From positions 1 through 21,258 of the forward strand of contig JAAPAA010000331.1 of NCBI GenBank assembly GCA_012274165.1: 21,258 bases of DNA. Reading direction: 5' to 3'. Origin of the DNA: Thiobacillaceae bacterium. Its GTDB lineage: Bacteria > Pseudomonadota > Gammaproteobacteria > Burkholderiales > Thiobacillaceae. The translations under genes were made by a program, and so were the position numbers. How positions within the stretch are numbered: position 1 is the stretch's first letter; every line of letters starts with the position of its first letter. The notes under the pieces are model-generated. The model had not been told where the DNA came from. It worked only from the letters and a program-made list of their open reading frames with translations, and ran no database searches. Shown here piece by piece: positions 14,288 through 21,258 of the stretch.

Positions 14288-15772
14288 ATGATGCCCTCCC
14301 CCCTTTCTAACCACCACGCAGCCGCTGCACGCGGGATGCGCTTCACGACCGTTGCGGCTTGCATGATGCTGGTCCTATCCGGTTGCGCGTCGGTGGCGCC
14401 ACAGCGTGCCGTGCCAGTCGCGGTCGACATACCGGTCAACTGGTCCACTACCAATGTTTCCGCAACGACCGGCGCATCCTCGCTGGCGCAATGGTGGTTG
14501 CGCTTCAACGACCCGCTGCTCGCCAGCCTCGTGGCCCAGGCCTTGCAGGCCAATACCAGCGTCAAGAGTGCCGAGGCTGCGCTGCGGCAGGCGCGTGCGC
14601 TGCGCGATGTCTCGGCCGCCGCGCTGCTGCCGACGGTCGGCAGTTCAGCGTCGGCACAGCGAGGCATCAGCGGCGGGAACATCACTGGCAACACCTTCAA
14701 GGTCGGCCTCGATGCGAACTGGGAGCTCGATATCTTCGGCGCCAACCGGAGTGCACTGGATGCCAGCGAGGCCACGGCCCAGGCCAGCGCCGCGAGCCTG
14801 GGCGACGTGCAGGTGTCGATTGCCGCCGAAGTGGCACTCAGCTACATCACGCTGCGGGGTGCCCAGGTGCGCCTGGCGATTGCCGCCGACAACCTGGCCA
14901 GCCAGCTCGAGACCTTGCAGATCACGCAGTGGCGCCTGCAGGCCGGACTGGTCACCTCTCTGGACACCGAGCAGGCGCTCACCACCGCCGAACAGACACG
15001 CGCCCGGATCCCGGCGTTGCAGACCGCCATCGAACAGGCCCGTCATGCACTCGCGGTGCTGACCGGCCAGCCGCCGGCGGCCTTGTCGACGGTGCTCGCC
15101 GCGTCCGACCCGGTGCCACAGGCCGCCGCCGATCTTGCATTGAGCTTCCCCGCCGAGACGCTGCGCCAGCGGCCCGACGTGCGCGCCGCCGAACTCCAGG
15201 TGATGGCCGCGCTGGCGCGCGTATCGCAAGCCGAGGCGGCACGCATGCCGAACTTCCAGCTGGGTGGCTCGCTGGGTCTGGTCGGCCTGACGCTGGGCGC
15301 GTTGACCAGTAGTTCGGCGGGCATCGGAGCGCTGCTGGCCAGCGTGTCGCTGCCGGTGTTCGATGGCGGCGCCCTGCGCGCCCAGGTGCGTGCGCAGCAG
15401 GCCGCGCTGGACCAGGCGGGCATGGCTTACCAGGCTGCCGTGCTGACGGCGCTGACGGACGTGGAAGACGCGCTGGTTGCGCTGCGCGGCGACCGCGAAA
15501 GCCTGTTGTCCCTGCAACGGGCCGCCGAGGCGGCCGGCAACGCTGCACTGCTGGCGCGCTTGCGCTATGACAGCGGGCTGATCGACTTCCAGACCGTGCT
15601 CGATACCCAGCGCACCCAGCTCAACGCGCAGGAAAGTGTGGCCATTTCCAGCGCCGGTCTCAGTACTGACCATGTGCGCCTGTACAAGGCCCTGGGCGGT
15701 GGCTGGCGCCCTGAAGACAGTGATGCAACACCCCCCTCCTCCGCAGACGCAACCCGGACTGACCCGAAATGA
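14288..15772 (+). CDS. Outer membrane efflux lipoprotein, NodT/TolC family
   Basis: A 494-aa outer membrane factor. A lipoprotein signal MRFTTVAACMMLVLSGC places the lipid-modified Cys at residue 33. Because that signal starts at M17, ATG14336 may be the true start; ATG14288 has no visible ribosome binding site. The body has the two OEP repeats of NodT-type proteins: WWLRFNDPLLASLVAQAL near the N-terminus and long Ala/Gln-rich coiled helices, with ELDIFGANRSALDAS and SLPVFDGGALRAQVRAQ at the expected repeat positions. It forms the channel for the adaptor and transporter encoded downstream. The stop overlaps the adaptor start by four bases (ATGA). Confidence 0.88.
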   Translation: MMPSPLSNHHAAAARGMRFTTVAACMMLVLSGCASVAPQRAVPVAVDIPVNWSTTNVSATTGASSLAQWWLRFNDPLLASLVAQALQANTSVKSAEAALRQARALRDVSAAALLPTVGSSASAQRGISGGNITGNTFKVGLDANWELDIFGANRSALDASEATAQASAASLGDVQVSIAAEVALSYITLRGAQVRLAIAADNLASQLETLQITQWRLQAGLVTSLDTEQALTTAEQTRARIPALQTAIEQARHALAVLTGQPPAALSTVLAASDPVPQAAADLALSFPAETLRQRPDVRAAELQVMAALARVSQAEAARMPNFQLGGSLGLVGLTLGALTSSSAGIGALLASVSLPVFDGGALRAQVRAQQAALDQAGMAYQAAVLTALTDVEDALVALRGDRESLLSLQRAAEAAGNAALLARLRYDSGLIDFQTVLDTQRTQLNAQESVAISSAGLSTDHVRLYKALGGGWRPEDSDATPPSSADATRTDPK

Positions 15773-17096
15773 GCATCACAACGCCTTCATCTTCCACCGC
15801 CGCAGCGCAGCCACCCGGCAGCGAAAGCGACCTCGCCGCCCTGCTCGACGAACCCACCTCGCGCGCCTGGCATCGCCGCCCCACGCTGTGGGCCGGCGCC
15901 CTGCTGCTGGTGCTGGTCGCCGCCGGCCTGTGGTGGTGGCAGGCGCACAAAACCGCCAACGCGGCACCGAGCTACACCACGCAGACCGTGGCGCGCGGCA
16001 ACCTGACGCTGACCGTCACCGCCAACGGCACGCTGCAACCGACCCGTTCGATCAACATCGGCAGTGAACTCTCGGGCACCGTGCTGAAGGTCAACGTCGA
16101 CGTCAATGACCGCATCCACAAGGGCCAGGTGCTGGTCGAGCTCGACACCGCCAAGCTGCGCGACCAGATCCTGCGCTCGCGCGCAAGCATGGCCGCCGCG
16201 AATGCCCGGGTCGCGCAAACCGTCGCGACGGTGAAAGAAGCCAGGGCCGGATTGGCTCGCTTCGAAGAAGTCGCGCGTCTGTCGGGTGGCAAGGTGCCGT
16301 CCAAGGCCGAACTTGATGGCAGCCGCGCCACGCTCGCGCGCGCGATTGCCGACGAGGCCAGCGCCCACGCCAGCGTGGCCGACGCGCAGGCGGCGCTGTC
16401 CACCGACCAGACCAACCTGTCGAAGGCCTCGATCGTCGCGCCGACCGACGGCGTGGTGCTCACGCGCAACGTCGACCCCGGCAACGCGGTAGCGGCATCG
16501 CTGCAGGCGGTGACGCTGTTCACCGTGGCCGAAGACCTGACCCAGCTGCGCCTGTGGGTGTATGTGGACGAGGCCGACGTCGGCGCGGTCAAGGTCGGCC
16601 AGAACGCCAGCTTCACCGTCAGCGCCTATCCCACCCGAAAGTTTCCTGCGCGCGTCACGCGCGTGGGCTTCGGCTCGACCATCACCGACAACGTCGTCAC
16701 CTACCTGACCTATCTCGACGTCGACAACACCGACCTGAGCCTGCGCCCGGGCATGACGGCCACCGCCACCATCACCGCCACACAGCGCAAGGACGTGCTG
16801 CTGGTGCCCAACACCGCACTGCGCTTCACGCCCACCGCGGCGGCAACCGGCGAATCAGACAAAAAAGGTATGGGCATCAGCCTGCTGCCGCGCATGCCGC
16901 GCAGCGGCACCCGCAAGTCTGCCGCGGCCAGTGCCAGCACCGCAGCGGCCAAACAAGTGTGGGTGCTGCGCGATGGCCAGGCGGTATCCGTGGCCGTGAC
17001 GCCCGGCATCAGCGACGGCCGCATGACCGAGATCACCGGCGGCGACCTGCAGGCCGGCATGCAGGTCATCACCGATCAAATGGTTGCGGCAGCGAA

Positions 17097-17100
<4 letters not shown>
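15769..17100 (+). CDS. Periplasmic adaptor, MacA/HlyD (membrane fusion) family
   Basis: A 443-aa protein with a cytoplasmic N-terminus, one anchor helix (38-57, PTLWAGALLLVLVAAGLWWW) and a biotinyl-lipoyl-like half (about 85-127, IGSELSGTVLKVNVDVNDRI). A helical hairpin (about 128-215), the second lipoyl half (SIVAPTDGVVLTRNVDPGN) and beta-barrel and membrane-proximal domains follow. A Ser/Ala/Lys-rich insertion lies near residues 362-392 (GESDKKGMGISLLPRM and onward), a less common feature. It links the MacB-type transporter to the outer membrane channel. It overlaps both neighbours by four bases, so expression is coupled. Confidence 0.88.
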
Positions 17101-17836
<736 letters not shown>

Positions 17837-17837
<1 letters not shown>

Positions 17838-19060
17838 TGCTGTACAGCGTCTTCATGCTGGCCTTGCGCTCGATCCGCCGCAACCTGCTGCGCTCGTTTC
17901 TCACCATTCTGGGCATCGTCATCGGCGTCAGCGCGGTGATCACGATGGTCACGCTCGGCAACGGCGCGACCCAGTCGATCAAAACGCAGATTTCCGGCCT
18001 CGGCACCAATCTGCTGATGGTGCGGCCAGGCCAGCGCTCGGGGCCGGGCGGCAGCGGTGGAAGCGGCGCAGGCGTGCCGCAATTCAAGGAAGGCGATGCC
18101 GAAGCCATCGCGGCGCAGATCGGCGGTGTCGCAGCTGTCGCGCCCGAAGGCCGCGCCAGCGTCACCGTGGTGGCCAACGGCCGCAACTGGTCCACCAGCG
18201 TCATCGGCAGCAGCAACGCGTGGTTCGACACCGGCAACTGGAAGCTCGCCAGCGGCCGCATCTTCGAACCGGAAGAACAGCGCGCCGGTGCCGCCGTGTG
18301 CATCATCGGCGAAACGGTACGGCGCGAAATCTTCGACGGCACCGCCGGCCAGACCGGCCTCGGCGAACAGCTGCGCGTGCGAAAATTCTCGTGCACCGTC
18401 ATCGGCATCCTGGCCGCCAAGGGCCAGAGCGGCATGGGCGACCAGGATGACACCGTGGTGGTGCCGTTGCGCACGCTGCAACGCCGCGTCACCGGCAGCC
18501 TCAAGGTGGCCACGCTGCTGGTGTCGATGCGCGACGGCAGCGACAGCACGCGCCTGAAGGCCAGCCTGACGCAGCTGCTGCGCGAGCGCCGCAACCTCGC
18601 CGCAGGCGACGACGACGACTTCAACATCTTCGACACCCAGCAACTGGCCGAGACGCTGTCGAGCACCACCCAGGTGCTGACCACCCTGCTCGGTGCCGTG
18701 GCTGCGGTGAGCCTGCTGGTGGGCGGCATCGGCATCATGAACATCATGCTGGTCAGCGTCACCGAGCGCACCCGCGAGATCGGCCTGCGTCTCGCCGTCG
18801 GCGCGCTGGAAAACGAAGTGCTGCTGCAGTTCCTGATCGAGGCGGTCGTGCTGTCCGCGATGGGCGGCGTCGTCGGAGTCATCATCGCCACCGCTGCGTC
18901 CTGGGGGCTGTCCAGCCTGATGAGCGTGCCTTACGCGTTCGATCCATCCATCAACCTGCTGTCGCTGGCCTTCTCGGCCGGCATCGGCGTACTGTTCGGT
19001 TATTTCCCCGCGCGGCGCGCCGCTCGCATGGACCCGATCGAAGCGCTGCGGCACGAGTGA
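17837..19060 (+). CDS. MacB-type ABC transporter permease
   Basis: ATG17837 overlaps the ATPase stop by one base (TGATG). The 407-aa protein has the MacB/FtsX plan: helix 1 at about 20-40 (FLTILGIVIGVSAVITMVTLG), a large periplasmic domain (about 45-275) with a Gly/Ser-rich loop (69-79), and three C-terminal helices at about 283-305, 334-358 and 372-392. Hallmark motifs are VGGIGIMNIMLVSVTERTREIG and the end FPARRAARMDPIEALRHE. It works by transmitting ATPase motion to the periplasm (mechanotransmission) and pushing substrate into the outer membrane channel. It is the last gene of the efflux operon. Confidence 0.9.
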
Positions 19061-19415
19061 ACGTAATTGCCCCCCGAAGCTGCCGGTCGGGGTAACAAAA
19101 AAGAAGGCCTGCGTTACTTCCCTAAGCGGTCGGCGAACGGCTGAATTAAGCCATGCCTCGCGGCAACCGGTGTGCGCGTGATCCTCCCATTCGCATGCAT
19201 CGCCGCTTTTACGCTTTAAATCAAACAAATCAACCCCATATCAAACTTTGTCCAAATCGGATCAACTTGGAATAAGGCTTGTGCTAATTCCCCGAGTATT
19301 TTTGTCGCGTGACCGGGTAAACAGCCCGCTGAAAAATACTATTTTGTGACATGCGATCCGGTACTACGGGATCAACGCCAAAGTTGAGATATTGGCTCCA
19401 GAAAAGGAGAAAAAC
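19061..19415. other. Intergenic region after the efflux operon, 355 bp
   Basis: Holds no gene I can support. CCCCGA (19072-19077) and TCGGGG (19087-19092) make a 6-bp hairpin just after the permease stop, without a T run, so terminator function is uncertain. The second half is A/T-richer than the flanking genes and probably carries the dioxygenase promoter. Confidence 0.4.
19248..19276 (+). promoter_or_regulatory. Possible sigma70 promoter for the dioxygenase gene
   Basis: TTGTCC (19248-19253), 17 bases, AATAAG (19271-19276). Each hexamer matches 4 of 6 consensus positions. It would give a leader of about 130 bases. Weak evidence. Confidence 0.25.
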
Positions 19416-20147
19416 ATGCTGTTTCGTCAATTCTTCGATGCAGAATCGAGCACCTACACCTATCTGATCTCGTCGGGTGTCGGCCGCGAAGCCCTCATCA
19501 TCGACCCGGTCAAGGAAATGGTGCCGCATTACCTGAAAGCCATATCCGACCTGGATTTAAAGCTGGTGCGCGCCATCGATACCCACACCCACGCTGACCA
19601 CGTTACCGGGCTGGGCGACCTGCGCGAATCGACCGGCTGCACCACCCTGATGGGCGAGTTCACCCAGGCCGAATGCGTGACCGACCACGTGCGCGACGGT
19701 GACCTGATCGACGTCGACGGCGTCAAGCTGCGCGCGGTCTACACCCCCGGCCATACCAACGAATCCTTCAGCTTCGTGCTGAATCCCGATCAGCCACAGG
19801 CGGTATTTACCGGCGACGTGCTGCTGATCCGCGGCACCGGACGCACCGACTTTCAGGCGGGCGATGCCGCCAAGTCCTACGATTCCATCGTCGACAAGTT
19901 GTTCAAGCTGCCCGATGACACGCTGGTCTATCCGGCTCACGACTACAAGGGCTGGACGGTGTCCTCCATCGGCGAGGAAAAACGCCACAACCCGCGTCTG
20001 GCCAATACCACGCGTGCGCAGTACATCGAGTTGATGAATGGCCTGGTGCTGTCCAACCCCAAGCTGATGGACATCGCCATCCCGGCCAATCTGGCGTGTG
20101 GCCGCCTACCCGCCAGTGATAAGTCGAAACTTGTCGCGCGCACTTGA
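19416..20147 (+). CDS. Persulfide dioxygenase, ETHE1-like (metallo-beta-lactamase fold)
   Basis: ATG19416 has a strong AAAAGGAGA ribosome binding site 6 bases upstream. The 243-aa enzyme carries the iron-binding set of the family: THTHADH (56-62), YTPGHT with H113, TGD with D134, and YPAHDY with H175. GTGRTDFQAGD (140-150) is the signature that separates ETHE1-type sulfur dioxygenases from glyoxalase II. The reaction is oxidation of glutathione persulfide to sulfite and glutathione with O2, in sulfide detoxification or sulfur oxidation. It stands alone, without a rhodanese, SQR or DUF442 domain next to it. The final residues after IPANLACGR look less typical than the rest. Confidence 0.88.
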   Translation: MLFRQFFDAESSTYTYLISSGVGREALIIDPVKEMVPHYLKAISDLDLKLVRAIDTHTHADHVTGLGDLRESTGCTTLMGEFTQAECVTDHVRDGDLIDVDGVKLRAVYTPGHTNESFSFVLNPDQPQAVFTGDVLLIRGTGRTDFQAGDAAKSYDSIVDKLFKLPDDTLVYPAHDYKGWTVSSIGEEKRHNPRLANTTRAQYIELMNGLVLSNPKLMDIAIPANLACGRLPASDKSKLVART

Positions 20148-20155
20148 TCTGGTTG

Positions 20156-20184
20156 GCGATTGGCGAATGCCATCGCAAACTTTT
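20156..20184 (+). terminator. Possible terminator after the dioxygenase gene
   Basis: GCGAT (20156-20160) plus GGC (20162-20164) pairs with GCC (20169-20171) plus ATCGC (20172-20176), with one bulged T and a GAAT loop. AAAC and TTTT (20181-20184) follow. It starts 8 bases after the stop codon. The T run is short. Confidence 0.4.
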
Positions 20185-20515
20185 AACGCTGGGGAAATGA
20201 ACCCTCGCGTTGGAAAATCAGCGGGCCCGAAACTTCAATGCGTTTTTACACAGTCTGGGCCGGATTCTGCCGGTGGTACCGCAAAGCAGTCGATCGCATA
20301 GGATTCAACGAGTAAGCCATGGCGGGGCAGAGGGTTTCTTGAATCACTGCTGGGCGTCTGTCTCATATCGGGTTCGGCTTTCGCCTTAGAGACCCCGGTC
20401 CTTTCAACCTTCCCCCGGAATGCGTGGTAAGTTACCGGTCAGAAACAGCATCCACGATGCCAATACCTTGCGCGCGCGCCCCGGCATCCGCGACGTAAGA
20501 CAGGAGAGGACTTGT
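20185..20515. other. Intergenic region before the sensor gene, about 330 bp
   Basis: No gene I can support. One frame (about 20205-20300) stays open and encodes NQRARNFNAFLHSLGRIL, which reads like a degraded coding remnant, but I cannot assign a family. The last 15 bases hold the ribosome binding site of the sensor gene. Confidence 0.3.
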
Positions 20516-21258
20516 TTGGACCGGCAATACGAAAGTTACCGCATCGGCATTATAGGCGGCCTCATTCTGGTTGCCCTGACCCTCGCCTCGGGCATCGGCG
20601 TATATGCCGTGATGCAGCGACAAGTTGAATCCATCCTCGTCACAAGCCTGGAAGCGTCGCTGCAGAGCGCCCGGCGCCTGTTCGAAAGCGAAATCAGCGC
20701 CGGCGTGACCGATGCACTGACGGTGTCCTCCCGCCCTTTCGTGATCCTCAACCTGCAGCAACTGAAGGCGGAGCCAGGCAACGACTCCAGCCGGCATGCC
20801 TTGCAACAGATCGCGGATTCATTTCTGACGACCGGATTAACCGGTGTCTCCTTTTATGACGCGCGCAACGATGAAATCGTGCGCGCAGGCCGCCTGTCGA
20901 AAAACCCGGCGCTCAGCGTGCACCTCAACACGCAAGCCGGCGCGCGCCTGTTGTGGGATGGGCAACTGATCCTGCAGGTTGTTCGGGACGTGGTGGACGA
21001 AAGAGGGATCCGCATCGGCATGGCAAGGACCGAGTCCACCCTGCCACAACTGACGCGCACCATCGCCGATGCGGGCGCGCTCGGAAAAACGGCGGATCTG
21101 GCCGTGTGCGCACCTCTTGCAAAGGACATGCAATGCTTCCCGCTCACCCAGTCGCAACGTGTGCTCCCGCGTCTTGCCCGCACGATAGACGGCAGGCCGC
21201 TGCCCATGAGCCATGCGCTGGACGGCACAACCGGCACGGTATTCACACAGGATTACCG
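20516..21258 (+). CDS. N-terminal part of a membrane sensor protein (3'-truncated by window end)
   Basis: The frame is open to the window end (247 codons). TTG20516 is the likely start, with AGGAGAGGA at 20502-20510; no ATG fits better. The product begins MDRQYESYRIGIIGG, has a membrane helix at about 10-33 (GIIGGLILVALTLASGIGVYA) and then a periplasmic sensor region of at least 210 residues. That region has helices near the membrane (VESILVTSLEASLQSARRL), FYDARNDEIVRAGR and LLWDGQLILQVVRDV, the look of a Cache/CHASE-type ligand domain. The output domain lies beyond the window; GGDEF/EAL or histidine kinase are the usual partners. Confidence 0.7.
   Translation, partial: MDRQYESYRIGIIGGLILVALTLASGIGVYAVMQRQVESILVTSLEASLQSARRLFESEISAGVTDALTVSSRPFVILNLQQLKAEPGNDSSRHALQQIADSFLTTGLTGVSFYDARNDEIVRAGRLSKNPALSVHLNTQAGARLLWDGQLILQVVRDVVDERGIRIGMARTESTLPQLTRTIADAGALGKTADLAVCAPLAKDMQCFPLTQSQRVLPRLARTIDGRPLPMSHALDGTTGTVFTQDY

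Noticed and set aside
14122..14289. 55-codon minus-strand ORF with a GGGGAGGG stretch before its ATG
   Set aside because: The purine run is in good position, but the product (Phe/Cys/His-rich) matches nothing I know, and it overlaps the possible start of the efflux operon. Conservation data would be needed to accept it.
19401..19415. Riboswitch or sigma54 promoter upstream of the dioxygenase
   Set aside because: GG/GC spacing at 19268-19284 is only loosely like -24/-12, and no conserved aptamer fold was recognised.
20098..20301. 67-codon plus-strand open frame after the dioxygenase
   Set aside because: It starts inside the dioxygenase gene in another frame and crosses a probable terminator; no recognisable product.

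Overview
The window looks like a chromosomal segment of a GC-rich proteobacterium, most likely a betaproteobacterium. The taxonomic guess is inference: it rests on a TspB/Zot-type filamentous prophage like those of Neisseria, Burkholderia and Ralstonia relatives, a Cache/PAS/FixJ signalling style, a persulfide dioxygenase common in sulfur-oxidising betaproteobacteria, and strong G/C bias at third codon positions. No rRNA, tRNA or CRISPR array was seen.

Region 1 (1 to about 5760) is most of an Inoviridae-type (filamentous, ssDNA) prophage, visibly less GC-rich than the rest. Its order is: a divergent 5'-truncated gene (probable regulator); a Rep_trans-type rolling-circle initiator; a probable ssDNA-binding protein; a 62-aa ORF; the major coat protein, followed at once by a strong intrinsic terminator; a 124-aa membrane-anchored minor virion protein; a previously hidden 24-aa one-helix ORF (pVII/pIX-like); a TspB/pIII-like adsorption protein; a DUF2523/pVI-like protein; and the Zot/pI assembly ATPase. 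The genes from 2241 to 5341 are chained by 1-4 base stop/start overlaps. There is no integrase and no secretin gene. A dif-like XerC/XerD site at 5730-5758 and a small divergent membrane-protein gene (5527-5700, minus) close the element, so it probably uses the host Xer machinery and a host secretin. If the site really is dif-derived, the window lies near the chromosome terminus.

Region 2 (5889-13191) is a signalling island. On the minus strand a cytoplasmic four-PAS hybrid kinase, a membrane Cache-PAS histidine kinase and a FixJ-type response regulator form one operon. On the plus strand a small cysteine-rich SAP-like protein precedes a REC-GGDEF diguanylate cyclase. Two members are broken in this sequence: the FixJ regulator carries a 7-bp tandem duplication and the diguanylate cyclase lacks one base near a G run. 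Both frames remain otherwise open, so these are either recent mutations or sequencing errors.

Region 3 (13264-19060) starts with an IS30-family transposase scrap. It is followed by a MarR regulator with a perfect 16-bp palindrome in its own promoter, and a divergent four-gene tripartite efflux operon: NodT-type outer membrane lipoprotein, MacA/HlyD adaptor, MacB-type ATPase and MacB-type permease (ATPase and permease as separate proteins).

Region 4 (19061-21258) holds a single persulfide dioxygenase gene with a strong ribosome binding site, then the 5' part of a membrane sensor protein with a periplasmic domain that runs off the window.
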